64,000 nt of DNA from Mycobacterium deserti (lineage in GTDB: Bacteria; Actinomycetota; Actinomycetes; Mycobacteriales; Mycobacteriaceae): the NCBI RefSeq assembly GCF_025345615.1, contig NZ_JAODWD010000007.1, positions 124,001 to 188,000 on the forward strand, read 5' to 3'. Position 1 is the first letter of the stretch. Every line of letters starts with the position of its first letter. Positions 16,356 through 24,092 of the stretch are shown one piece after another. Both the position numbers and the translations under genes were made by a program. The notes beneath the pieces are model-generated. The model did not search any database, was not told the DNA's origin, and worked only from the letters and a program-made list of their open reading frames with translations.

Positions 16356-18387
16356 CCAGTTCGCGGCGGTCGTCCGTCCAGTCCCGCTGCACCAGCATCC
16401 GATGTGCGATCCGCTCCACGGCCGCTTCGACCTGCAGGCGGTCCGGGCGGCCCTCGAACGACGGCGACGTCGCCAACTTGTCGACAATGCAACCGACGAT
16501 CAGGGCGGAGATCGCGTCGACCTGTTTGACGCCGGCCTGGGTGAGCCACAGCCGCCCGCCGGTGCGCAACGCCAGGCCCTCATCCACGAGACGGTCGAAC
16601 GTCGGCTCGATCACCTCATACGGCACCCGTAGACGTTCGGCGATGTCGATCAGGGTGGCCGACCCGAACACCTGGTTCTGGCGGTAGATCTGAAGCAACG
16701 CCCACATCCGGGTCACGTCGAGATGGCATCCCGGCAGTTGAGCCAGGCTGCGCAGCCGGATGTCCGGCGAGTCGCGGAACAGCCTGCCGATCGCCACCTC
16801 GAGGATCTTCTCGGGCGACTCGGTGCTCGGCATCCCGAAGCCCTCGCCGAGGTCGGTCGCCGACACCATCTCGACGTCGCGCAGCGGCACCTCTTTCAGT
16901 AGCAGTGAGACGACGAAGCCGACGACCGCGACGGGAACCGCACACAGGAACACCGTGCCGAGCGAGTCGGCGTAGGCATCGACGATCGGTGCGGCTACCG
17001 CCGGGGACAAGGCGTGCAGCGCCTGGGGTGATTCCGCTGCCCGCGGTGGCGCTCCGCTGGCGACCAGCGCCGGCCCAATCCCGCTGGCGAGGAAATTGGC
17101 AAACAGTGAGCCGAAAATTGCTGCGCCGAAGGAACTTCCGATGGTGCGGAAGAAGGTCACGCCGGACGTTGCGACGCCGAGGTCGGCGAAACTCGACGTG
17201 TTCTGCACGACCAAGATCAGCACCTGCATACACAATCCGAGCCCCGTGCCGAGGACGAACAGGTACACCGACTGCTGCCAGGTGGGTGTGGTGGCGTCCA
17301 TACCGGACAACAGCCAGAACGCGACCGCCATCGTGGCGGTGCCGACCACCGGGAACACCTTGTACCGGCCGGTGCGCCCGACGATGCTGCCGCTGCCGAT
17401 CGACGTGATCAGCATGCCTGCGACCATCGGCAGGGTGCGCAAGCCCGACTCCGTCGCCGAGACACCGTTGACGAACTGCATGAATGTCGGCAGGAACGTC
17501 AGCGCGCCGAGCATCGCGAACCCGACGATGAAACCGAGAATGCAGCAGACCGCGAACACCGGGCTGGCGAACAGGCGGATGGGCAGGATCGGCTCGGGGA
17601 CGCGGCTTTCCACCCACACGAAGATCGCCAGCGCCACCGCCGAGGCCGCGAAGAGCCCGACGATCACGGCCGAGCCCCATGCGTACGTGCTGCCGCCCCA
17701 GCTGGTCGCCAGAGTCAGTCCCGACGCGCCGAGCCCGACGAACAGGATGCCGGCGTAGTCGATGACGGGCCGGGCGGACCGGGCCAGCGACGGGATAGCC
17801 ACCGCACCCACCGCCAGAACGACGATCGCGACGGGAATGTTGATCCAGAAGGCCCATCGCCACGTGAGGTGGTCGGTGAAAAAGCCGCCGAGCAGTGGGC
17901 CGATGACGGTCGTGACGCCGAACACCGCGCCGAGTGCACCCTGGTAACGCCCGCGTTCGCGCAGCGGAATGACCTCGCCGATGACGGCCATCGCGGTGAC
18001 CATGATGGCCCCGCCGCCAACGCCCTGCAGTGCGCGCGACGCGACCAGCATCGTCATCGAGGTGGCCAGCCCGCACAGGACGGAGCCGGCGAGGAAGAAC
18101 AGCACCGAGGTCTGGAAGACGGCCTTGCGACCGAACAGATCGCCGAGCTTGCCGACGACGGCGGTGACGATCGTCGAGGCGAGCAGGTAGCTGGTCACCA
18201 CCCACGACTGGTGGCCGGCGCCTCCGAGATCGGCGACCACCGTCGGCAGCGCCGTCGCCACGATGGTCTGATCCAGTGCGGCCAACAGCATGCCGAGCAG
18301 CACCGCGACGAAGATGATGTTGCGGCGCTGCGGGCTGACCATCGCGTCGCTGGGCGCGTCCACGGCATCAGACGTCGCCGAACTCAT
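16342..18387 (-). CDS. DHA2-family MFS drug exporter with a C-terminal winged-helix domain
   Basis: 681 residues, matching the position of Rv1877. The first ~520 residues form a 14-helix EmrB/QacA-type proton antiporter, with motif A GKLGDLFGRK and motif C GPLLGGFF. After the last helix, ~150 cytosolic residues include SATLIDIAERLRVPYEVIEP and LVDEGLALRTGGRLWLTQAG. These read as the recognition helix and wing of a MarR-like winged helix. This tail could bind DNA or a ligand, or only regulate transport. GGAGGG precedes the ATG. Substrates are unknown; related pumps export drugs and dyes. Confidence 0.85.
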   Translation of the reverse strand: MSSATSDAVDAPSDAMVSPQRRNIIFVAVLLGMLLAALDQTIVATALPTVVADLGGAGHQSWVVTSYLLASTIVTAVVGKLGDLFGRKAVFQTSVLFFLAGSVLCGLATSMTMLVASRALQGVGGGAIMVTAMAVIGEVIPLRERGRYQGALGAVFGVTTVIGPLLGGFFTDHLTWRWAFWINIPVAIVVLAVGAVAIPSLARSARPVIDYAGILFVGLGASGLTLATSWGGSTYAWGSAVIVGLFAASAVALAIFVWVESRVPEPILPIRLFASPVFAVCCILGFIVGFAMLGALTFLPTFMQFVNGVSATESGLRTLPMVAGMLITSIGSGSIVGRTGRYKVFPVVGTATMAVAFWLLSGMDATTPTWQQSVYLFVLGTGLGLCMQVLILVVQNTSSFADLGVATSGVTFFRTIGSSFGAAIFGSLFANFLASGIGPALVASGAPPRAAESPQALHALSPAVAAPIVDAYADSLGTVFLCAVPVAVVGFVVSLLLKEVPLRDVEMVSATDLGEGFGMPSTESPEKILEVAIGRLFRDSPDIRLRSLAQLPGCHLDVTRMWALLQIYRQNQVFGSATLIDIAERLRVPYEVIEPTFDRLVDEGLALRTGGRLWLTQAGVKQVDAISALIVGCIVDKLATSPSFEGRPDRLQVEAAVERIAHRMLVQRDWTDDRRELASAS

Positions 18388-18504
18388 ACTCGCCCTCCGT
18401 CGAGGTGTTGAACCTTCACGAAGCCATATCGTTAGACAAGCTAGAAAGGTTACGGCCCGACGGAGGTGTTGCCGCTCACGCCGACGGGAAACGCCCCGCG
18501 GGAA

Positions 18505-18990
18505 CTACAACGCCGTCGGCGGGCGGGCCACGCACTGGGCGGCGTACAACGCGTCGCCGAGCTTGTCCATCAGGGCCAACTGGGTCTCGAGGTAGTCGAT
18601 GTGTTCCTCTTCGTCGGCCAGGATCTTCTCGAACAGGGTGGCGGTGGTGGCGTCCTGCTTCTCGCGGCACATGACGATGCCCGGTTTTAACCGCTCCATG
18701 ACCTCGTACTCGATCGCGAGATCGGCCTCGAACTGTTCGCGCAGTGTCTGACCGACCCGCAGGGAGAACAGACGCTGGTAGTTCGGCAGACCGTCCAGAA
18801 TGAGAATTCGGTCGGTGATGTGCTCCGCGTGAACCATTTCTTCGAATGATTCTTTTCGGGTGTATTCAGCGAGTTCCGTGAAGCCCCAATTGGCCTGCAT
18901 TTTCGAATGGAGAAAATACTGGTTGATCGCCGTGAGTTCGCTTGTCAATTGCTCGTTGAGCAATTTGAGAACGTCCGGATCGCCTTGCAT
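18505..18990 (-). CDS. bfrA: Bacterioferritin BfrA
   Basis: 161 residues; MQGDPDVLKLLNEQLTSELT is the conserved mycobacterial BfrA start (Rv1876). It is a four-helix bundle with ferroxidase residues Glu18, Glu51, His54, Glu94, Glu127 and His130 visible in context (SFEEMVHAEHITDR, DEEEHIDYLETQ), plus the heme-ligand Met52. It forms 24-mer shells that oxidise and store iron. AGGAG precedes ATG 18990. A -10 TAGATT lies ~60 bases upstream of the start codon, and IdeR-type boxes lie further upstream, shared with the divergent bfd operon. IdeR-dependent activation in high iron is expected from M. tuberculosis bfrA. Confidence 0.95.
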   Translation of the reverse strand: MQGDPDVLKLLNEQLTSELTAINQYFLHSKMQANWGFTELAEYTRKESFEEMVHAEHITDRILILDGLPNYQRLFSLRVGQTLREQFEADLAIEYEVMERLKPGIVMCREKQDATTATLFEKILADEEEHIDYLETQLALMDKLGDALYAAQCVARPPTAL

Positions 18991-19047
18991 GGTCGCTCCT
19001 AGCACCTTGTGGGCTGGTCAACTGTCGCTGTCGGTTGTGCGCCACCT

Positions 19048-19053
19048 AATCTA
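19048..19053 (-). promoter_or_regulatory. Candidate -10 of bfrA
   Basis: TAGATT on the minus strand fits TANNNT. Transcription would begin near 19041, giving a ~50-base leader that includes the AGGAG ribosome-binding site. The IdeR-type boxes would then sit about 135-160 bases upstream, an activating rather than blocking position. Confidence 0.35.
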
Positions 19054-19176
19054 GTCCAGGAAACGCCCGAGAGCCCACCTTTACGGTTGCGCCAGGCGTG
19101 TTTTCGGCGCCGTGGCGAGCCGTTTGGCCGCTCCGGGACGCTCCTCGGCCAAGGAGTCTGGACTGCCTACGCTAAC

Positions 19177-19200
19177 TAAGGTTAGACTGCGCTAACCTTT
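19177..19200. promoter_or_regulatory. Two overlapping IdeR iron boxes between bfrA and the bfd operon
   Basis: TAAGGTTAGACTGCGCTAA (19177-19195) matches the IdeR/DtxR consensus TWAGGTTAGSCTAACCTWA at 15 of 19 positions. TTAGACTGCGCTAACCTTT (19182-19200) matches at 14 of 19. The intact half sites are AAGGTTAG and CTAACCTT. TAACCT (19193-19198) inside the second box is a TANNNT -10 for the rightward operon, so bound IdeR would block that operon. Confidence 0.65.
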
Positions 19201-19218
19201 GGCAACGGCGTCCGGGAG

Positions 19219-19860
19219 ATGGGGAATAAGGTGAGTGAGTACGATCTGCACTCATTCATTCTCGCCTGTGATTACCGCGTCGATGACGTCGAGCGAATGT
19301 GGGCCTGGCTGAGAAAACATCGGGAAAGTCTGGCCGCTATCGGCGCGCATCACGTCGTGTTGTACACCTCAATCTGGGAACCGCATCGGGTCCTGGTGAC
19401 CATTGGAATTCGGCAGGCGAAATCCGTCCGCGAGGTGTTGCGGTCGCCTGCGTTGTTCGAGTGGTTCGACATCTCCGGTGCCGACGACATTCCGCCGATC
19501 TTCGGCGGCGAAGTCGTCGAGAAGGTCGACCTCTATCCCCCGTCGCCCGCCGAGCATGTGGGCCGCGTCGTGGTCGGGGTGATGTCGTCGGTCAAGGACG
19601 TCTCCGCGCTGATGGTCAAGGTGCACGACGGACTCGACCGGTTCAAGCGCGGCGGTGTGCGCAAAATCTGGGTCTACCGTGCGCTCGATGACGGGCAGGA
19701 AGTGATGATCCTTCAGGAAATCGAGGACGAGGCCGCGGCAAGGCAGTGGATCGATCATCCCGACACGGCGGCGGAGTGGATGTCCAATGCCGGCCTCGGG
19801 CCCTACCCCACACAGTTCGTCGGCAGGTTCGCCCATCTCATGAGCGTCGACGAGGATTGA
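19219..19860 (+). CDS. Duplicated ferredoxin-like (dimeric alpha+beta barrel) protein, iron-box controlled
   Basis: 213 residues. Two halves of ~100 residues each show a beta-alpha-beta-beta-alpha-beta pattern, for example LHSFILACDY-helix-HHVVLYTSIW, then VGRVVVGVMS-helix-KIWVYRAL. This suggests two fused ferredoxin-like/ABM-type domains. I do not recognise a named enzyme. It is 10 bases upstream of bfd and 19 bases downstream of the iron boxes, so it is probably derepressed in low iron. A role in iron or heme release is possible, because IsdG/MhuD heme oxygenases share the fold, but no heme ligands could be picked out. GTG 19231 is an alternative start. Confidence 0.6.
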   Translation: MGNKVSEYDLHSFILACDYRVDDVERMWAWLRKHRESLAAIGAHHVVLYTSIWEPHRVLVTIGIRQAKSVREVLRSPALFEWFDISGADDIPPIFGGEVVEKVDLYPPSPAEHVGRVVVGVMSSVKDVSALMVKVHDGLDRFKRGGVRKIWVYRALDDGQEVMILQEIEDEAAARQWIDHPDTAAEWMSNAGLGPYPTQFVGRFAHLMSVDED

Positions 19861-19870
19861 CGGGGCCGCG

Positions 19871-20065
19871 ATGTTCGTCTGTTTGTGCATGGGAGTCACG
19901 AGCCACGTGGTCAACGAGGTCGTGGCCAACGGCGCCACGACGTCGAAGCAGATCGCCGAGGCCTGCGGCGCGGGGGGCGACTGCGGGCGCTGCAGGCGTA
20001 CTTTGCGTGCGATCATCGCGGCCCATCAGAACGTCAACGACTGCCCGTCGCAGTCCGTGAGATGA
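19871..20065 (+). CDS. bfd: Bacterioferritin-associated ferredoxin
   Basis: 64 residues. The [2Fe-2S] ligands are arranged as CLC near residue 5 and DCGRC near residue 40, the Bfd pattern C-x-C-x(~32)-C-x2-C. Bfd docks on bacterioferritin at the heme and passes electrons inward, so that stored ferric iron is reduced and released. It follows the duplicated ferredoxin-fold gene by 10 bases and should share its iron-regulated promoter. The 3' end overlaps the convergent acyltransferase gene by 32 bases. The last ~10 residues are the least certain part. Confidence 0.85.
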   Translation: MFVCLCMGVTSHVVNEVVANGATTSKQIAEACGAGGDCGRCRRTLRAIIAAHQNVNDCPSQSVR

Positions 20066-21050
20066 CCCGCGACATCGTCACTTGACCCGCGCCGTGCCAC
20101 GGTGCGACGAAGATCCCGGGGACGACTCTGCCAACCCGCCAGATCGCGATCGATGCCGTCACCACCAGCGACAAGGTGGTCAGGAGAATCACCGCCGTGA
20201 CCCACGGCGTCGCGGGCAGAGTTCGGATGATCCCGACCGAGTAGACGGCGGCGATCATCGGCTGGTGCAGAAAGTAGATCGGAAGCGTCCGTCTGCCGAA
20301 CCAACTCAGAACTCCGGCACCGGTAGACACGGCGGCGAGCGATACGCCCAGCGCGATCCCCACCGCACACAGCGGAATGAACAGATAGCGACCGAACGGC
20401 CAGGCCAGTACGTACACGCCGAAGGTTGCTATACCCCACAAGGTGGCGGCGACGATGACGGTCGCCCACGTCGCTTTCTCGGCAAGCCGGAGTAAGAGGC
20501 GCCGGCCGTGCATGCCGGCGAAGAAGGCCAGGCAATACATGCAGATGTATTCCCAAGCCCAGGGCAGTTTGACCAGGTGCACCGCCACGGGCACCGAGAC
20601 CGCTGCGACAACGGAGAGCTGAGCCCACGCGGGCAACGGCGAAAGAACCTTGGCCGCAATAAAATACACCGTCAGCGCGAGGATGTACCACGGGCCCGTG
20701 CCCGGGTCGAGGAAGTGCGCCGAGAAGTATCGCAGCCCGAGTCCGATTCCCTCGACGGGCGTCAGCGAAAAGCAGAGGTTCCAGATGACGGCCCACACGA
20801 CATACAGGTAGGCGAATGGTAGGACACGGTTGGTCGACAGCCATCGCCACGACTGGCCCGCGGCCTGGCTGAAGAACAATCCCGACATGGCGAAGAACAG
20901 CGGCATGCGGAACGTCTGCAACATTGAGTTGTAGTACAGGACTTGGTGACTTGCCCACTGCTGATCCGCCGAGAACTGAATGACGTGATGCAGAACGACC
21001 AACAGGATCGCGATGCCTTTGGCCCTGTCGACCCACGCAAGTCGCGTCAT
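20034..21050 (-). CDS. Acyltransferase 3 (OafA/NodX-like) membrane protein
   Basis: 338 residues with about ten membrane helices. The N-terminus LAWVDRAKGIAILLVVLHHV carries the family's Asp-Arg-x-Lys-Gly and the essential membrane His. Near the C-terminus FGRRTLPIYFLHQPM is also typical. These enzymes O-acylate extracytoplasmic sugars or lipids using a cytosolic acyl donor. The target here is unknown. The gene begins 6 bases after the stop of the enoyl-CoA hydratase gene, so they are co-transcribed. Confidence 0.8.
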   Translation of the reverse strand: MTRLAWVDRAKGIAILLVVLHHVIQFSADQQWASHQVLYYNSMLQTFRMPLFFAMSGLFFSQAAGQSWRWLSTNRVLPFAYLYVVWAVIWNLCFSLTPVEGIGLGLRYFSAHFLDPGTGPWYILALTVYFIAAKVLSPLPAWAQLSVVAAVSVPVAVHLVKLPWAWEYICMYCLAFFAGMHGRRLLLRLAEKATWATVIVAATLWGIATFGVYVLAWPFGRYLFIPLCAVGIALGVSLAAVSTGAGVLSWFGRRTLPIYFLHQPMIAAVYSVGIIRTLPATPWVTAVILLTTLSLVVTASIAIWRVGRVVPGIFVAPWHGAGQVTMSRVISRTATGSR

Positions 21051-21056
21051 GTGCGG

Positions 21057-21818
21057 CTAGTCGGATCCGCGGCGTCCCGTGAACTCCGACAGCGCCTGTG
21101 AGTTCGCCGCCGCCCCCATCAACTCGGTGAAGTGCTCGATCTCTCGGGCCGTTGCCGCGGCGATGCCGTCGCGGGTAGGCGCGACCATCGTCTGCTTCAC
21201 CGCGATCAAACTCGAAATCGGCCGGGAAGCAAGCACATCGGCATGCCTTCGCGCCTCGTGCATCAGGTCGTCGGGCGCGCAGACCTTCCATACCAGACCC
21301 ATGCGCTGCGCCTCGTCGGCCTCGATCCATTCCGACGACAACAGCAGCCATGCCGCGTTCTGCTTGCCCATCAACCGCGGCAATAGGTAGGACGACGCCG
21401 CCTCGGGTGCGACACCCAAACTGGTGAACGGTGTCTTCAGGCGCGCGGTCGCCGACATGAACACCAGATCGGCATAGCCGAGCATGGTCGCACCGATGCC
21501 GACGCCGACGCCGTTGACCGCGCAGATCAGCGGCTTGGGCAGGTCGGTGAGCGCGTCGATCATGGTCGAGAAGTGGCTGCCCTGCTGGTTGAACGCCGGA
21601 TCGGTGATGCGTCTTTGCATCTCGACGAGATCGTTGCCTGCGCTGAACGCCCTGCCCGCGCCCGTCAGCAGCACGACCGCCACCTCGGAATCGTTGGCCG
21701 CCTCACGCAGCGCGGTCGCGGTGGCGAGGTAGAGCTCCTCGTTGAACGCGTTGAGAACGTCGGGCCGGTTCAGGGTGAGGGTACGCACCCGATTGTCGTC
21801 GCTGACCTGTAAGACCAC
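21057..21818 (-). CDS. Enoyl-CoA hydratase/isomerase (delta3-delta2 isomerase-like)
   Basis: 253 residues from a GTG start, crotonase fold. Oxyanion-hole segments are AFSAGNDL and NGVGVGIGA. The segment SLGVAPEAASSYLLPRLMG has the xPExxSS pattern in which a single Glu acts in delta3,delta2-enoyl-CoA isomerases and PaaG. The other hydratase Glu (usually in an A.xxGxxE context) is not evident. Isomerisation of unsaturated acyl-CoA is therefore more likely than simple hydration. It follows the PPOX-type gene by 16 bases and precedes the acyltransferase by 6. Confidence 0.8.
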   Translation of the reverse strand: MVLQVSDDNRVRTLTLNRPDVLNAFNEELYLATATALREAANDSEVAVVLLTGAGRAFSAGNDLVEMQRRITDPAFNQQGSHFSTMIDALTDLPKPLICAVNGVGVGIGATMLGYADLVFMSATARLKTPFTSLGVAPEAASSYLLPRLMGKQNAAWLLLSSEWIEADEAQRMGLVWKVCAPDDLMHEARRHADVLASRPISSLIAVKQTMVAPTRDGIAAATAREIEHFTELMGAAANSQALSEFTGRRGSD

Positions 21819-21834
21819 GCCAGCAGCGTACGGG

Positions 21835-22278
21835 TCAACCGTTGCTGTACACGCGGGTGGGTTCGACGAGCACGACGGTGCGGCGCTGCTCGGCCATCAC
21901 CCGGTCGTAGGCGTCCCAGTCGTCGTGGGTTCCGCCTGCCGCGGTGAACACGTCACGCAACAGCAGGCGCAACTGGTCGGAGTCGGTGGACCACGGCGCA
22001 GGATCGTCCGGGCCGAACAGTTCGGCCCGGCCCTCAACGGTGGCCCATTGCCAACCATTGCGGAACGTCACCGCAAGTTGTGGCCGGACACGCAGGTTGG
22101 CCAGCTTGACCTTGCCGTAGGTGACGAAGCCAAGTACCTGTCCCCTGTTGTCCGGGTGCGCGAGCGCTCCGACGTTGACCAGTGACGCCTGGATGGTGCC
22201 GTCGCCTCGCAACGTCGAGATCACCGCCAAGCCGCTTTCCTTCGACGCCAGTGTGACGGCTTCGTCGAGTGTGGTCAT
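21835..22278 (-). CDS. PPOX-class flavin/F420-binding protein (Rv1875-like)
   Basis: 147 residues, the same length and start (MTTLDEAVTLASKESGLAV) that I recall for Rv1875. It has a split beta-barrel with GKVKLANLRVRPQLAVTF and WQWATVEGRAELFGPDD, typical of pyridoxamine-phosphate-oxidase-like flavin or F420-dependent reductases. The exact reaction is unknown. The start codon overlaps the stop of the EthD-domain gene (ATGA), so the pair is coupled. In M. tuberculosis Rv1875 sits next to bfrA; here a few genes intervene. Confidence 0.8.
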   Translation of the reverse strand: MTTLDEAVTLASKESGLAVISTLRGDGTIQASLVNVGALAHPDNRGQVLGFVTYGKVKLANLRVRPQLAVTFRNGWQWATVEGRAELFGPDDPAPWSTDSDQLRLLLRDVFTAAGGTHDDWDAYDRVMAEQRRTVVLVEPTRVYSNG

Positions 22279-23003
22279 GTGGCAGCCCTTCGCCGAATGT
22301 CGTTGGTCACGAACGGTGTTCGGAAGACATAGCGACTGGTCGGCACGGTGTCGATGTCGCGGTTTGCCCCAAAGGCGGCGGTGCTGGCCACCATGCGCTC
22401 CATCCGGTCGCGCAGATCGTCGTCGTCGGCCGCGCCGAAGAACGCGTGCAGGTCCTTTGTTGCGGCTTCGGGAAAGAGTTCTTCGACGATCGCCGAGATC
22501 GGAGGTGCCTGCGGTGTCAGCGCACGCACCACCGCATTCTGGGTGTAGCCGAACGTCGACTGCGTCTCGATGGCCACCGGCGTGTGGTCGATGTGCCACC
22601 GCCGCAGCCAGGTGGCTTCGTCCAGGTCGGCGGGTCTGCGTAACAGCGCGACGTTGGCAAAGCCGGCCGTGCGCTGCCCCGGCACGGTCTCCGGTGGCGG
22701 CAGGGGCACTGACTCGGTCACGAGATACGCAGCGACGTCGGGGGCTTCGTCGCTCAGCCGTGCGATCGCCGCGTGCACCTGATCGCCGTAGGACTGCTGC
22801 GTCCACAGCGTAACGAAGCCGATGATCGGCGGATCCAGGGTCGTCAGTGTCATCAGCGACTCGCGCACCACGTCGTCGCGCAGGTTGACCGCCAGCCCCG
22901 GCAGGTCGAGGTCGAGCAGATCAGCGGCGACGGCGGCGCGCATCCGCGCACACCATTTGTCATCCGCGTCGACGCCGCGCAGCGTGATGATGACTTTCTC
23001 CAC
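22275..23003 (-). CDS. EthD-domain protein
   Basis: 242 residues. The segment LDEATWLRRWHIDHTPVAIETQSTFG matches the EthD domain motif (W..Wx.HxP), a ferredoxin-like alpha+beta barrel fold; the N-terminal ~110 residues may be a second, diverged copy. EthD accompanies P450-type ether degradation in Rhodococcus but its activity is unknown. GTG 23003 is chosen because TAAGTT ends 7 bases upstream. It overlaps the PPOX-type gene by four bases. Confidence 0.7.
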   Translation of the reverse strand: MEKVIITLRGVDADDKWCARMRAAVAADLLDLDLPGLAVNLRDDVVRESLMTLTTLDPPIIGFVTLWTQQSYGDQVHAAIARLSDEAPDVAAYLVTESVPLPPPETVPGQRTAGFANVALLRRPADLDEATWLRRWHIDHTPVAIETQSTFGYTQNAVVRALTPQAPPISAIVEELFPEAATKDLHAFFGAADDDDLRDRMERMVASTAAFGANRDIDTVPTSRYVFRTPFVTNDIRRRAAT

Positions 23004-23010
23004 AGAAGCG

Positions 23011-23016
23011 AACTTA
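23011..23016 (-). promoter_or_regulatory. -10 box for the EthD-PPOX-ECH operon
   Basis: TAAGTT (TANNNT) on the minus strand ends 7 bases before GTG 23003, predicting a leaderless transcript that starts inside the 28-base gap after the upstream operon. Read-through from that operon remains possible. Confidence 0.4.
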
Positions 23017-23031
23017 ACGCGTCGGGTCGCC

Positions 23032-23391
23032 TCAGGCTTCCAGGCGTTCGCGGATGGTAGCCAGCCGCTGTCGCAGTTCGGCTTCGTCGATCACGCCGCG
23101 AGCCATCAGAGAGTGCGCCAGCGAGACCAACTGGTTCTCCGGATACGGCAGATCGGCGTACAGCGTCGCCGACAGCTCGTCCTCTTCGTCGCGGCGCTCC
23201 TTGAAGTCGGGAATCGTGGTTTCGCAGGCGGTCCGGTCCAACGCGTCGCACATGCCGTCGAGGCTGGTCTTCCACGGCGGCACCGGATTCTCGACGCCGT
23301 ACTTGGCTGCCATGCGGGGCCAGGTTTGATTGCGGTCGACGATCTCCTGCAGCGGCGCGATCCTCGACTTCTCGACGGATCTGCGTGTCAT
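23032..23391 (-). CDS. Cobalt-enzyme activator (P15K/P14K-like)
   Basis: 119 residues. The C-terminal part, LYADLPYPENQLVSLAHS followed by ARGVIDEAELRQRL, resembles the helical N-terminal region of nitrile hydratase beta and the ScnB subunit. That is the hallmark of the small activators (P14K, P15K, NhlE/G types) that insert cobalt and guide cysteine oxidation. It is the third gene of the operon, the usual place for an activator (beta, alpha, activator). Its ATG overlaps the stop of the catalytic subunit (ATGA). It has no cysteine cluster, so it is not itself a catalytic subunit. Confidence 0.68.
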   Translation of the reverse strand: MTRRSVEKSRIAPLQEIVDRNQTWPRMAAKYGVENPVPPWKTSLDGMCDALDRTACETTIPDFKERRDEEDELSATLYADLPYPENQLVSLAHSLMARGVIDEAELRQRLATIRERLEA

Positions 23392-24092
23392 GACACCGGG
23401 TGGATGGCCGGGCGGGTATCGGTGATGACGTTGGTCGTGACTCCGGCCTTGGGCAGGGCGACGCCGATGAGGCAGTCACGAGTCACGATCTCAGCCAACT
23501 GGTCCTCGGTCCAGTCGTCGGTGCCGACCGGGCGCATCGGCATGACCATGAACCGGTGCTTCTGGTTGGAGTCCTGGACGCGGATCGAGATCTCGTCGGG
23601 CAGATACAGACCGAACTCGGCGAGCACCTGGCGCGGCCAGCGGACCATGCGTCTGCGGTAATTCGGCGTGCGATACCACTCCGGGGAGTTCCCCAGGATC
23701 GGGCGCGGGTAGCAGGAGCACAGGGCGCACACGATCACGTTGTGCACGGTGGGGGTGTCGGCCAAGATCTCGAAGGCAGTGAAGTCGCTTGGCGTGCCGA
23801 AACCGGTCGGCTCCATCCAGTCGACCCCGACCTCCTTGCTGGCGGTCATGGGCTCGGCGAGCGCCAGCTCCTTGAATTCGGGTTCGAGCCACGCCCGGGC
23901 GACCAGACGCGCGGCCGGCGTGGGGCCGATCTGCTCGGCGAACTCGGTGAAGCGGCGGTGCTCCTCGGCCGTGAAAATGCCCTTCTCGATGCATAATTCG
24001 CGCAATGCGATCTCGAGCACCTCGAAATCGGTGATCTCGTCGACCATCGGTTTCACCGTGCGGTCGTGGTTGTGGTCGTGGTCGTGGGTCAC
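23388..24092 (-). CDS. Thiocyanate hydrolase gamma/nitrile hydratase alpha-type catalytic subunit (cobalt)
   Basis: 234 residues from a GTG start. The metal site is VCALCSCYPRP: Cys-x-x-Cys-Ser-Cys, with two cysteines expected to be oxidised to sulfinic and sulfenic acids, followed by Tyr as in cobalt enzymes. Three features match thiocyanate hydrolase gamma (ScnC) as I remember it rather than nitrile hydratase: a His/Asp-rich N-terminus (HDHDHNHD), Arg in CSCYPRP where nitrile hydratases usually have Trp, and the run SPEWYRTPNYRRR with VRWPRQVLAEFGL. Thiocyanate hydrolysis to carbonyl sulfide and ammonia is the leading hypothesis. Nitrile or toyocamycin-type hydratase is the alternative. Overlaps both neighbours by four bases. 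Confidence 0.78.
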   Translation of the reverse strand: MTHDHDHNHDRTVKPMVDEITDFEVLEIALRELCIEKGIFTAEEHRRFTEFAEQIGPTPAARLVARAWLEPEFKELALAEPMTASKEVGVDWMEPTGFGTPSDFTAFEILADTPTVHNVIVCALCSCYPRPILGNSPEWYRTPNYRRRMVRWPRQVLAEFGLYLPDEISIRVQDSNQKHRFMVMPMRPVGTDDWTEDQLAEIVTRDCLIGVALPKAGVTTNVITDTRPAIHPVS

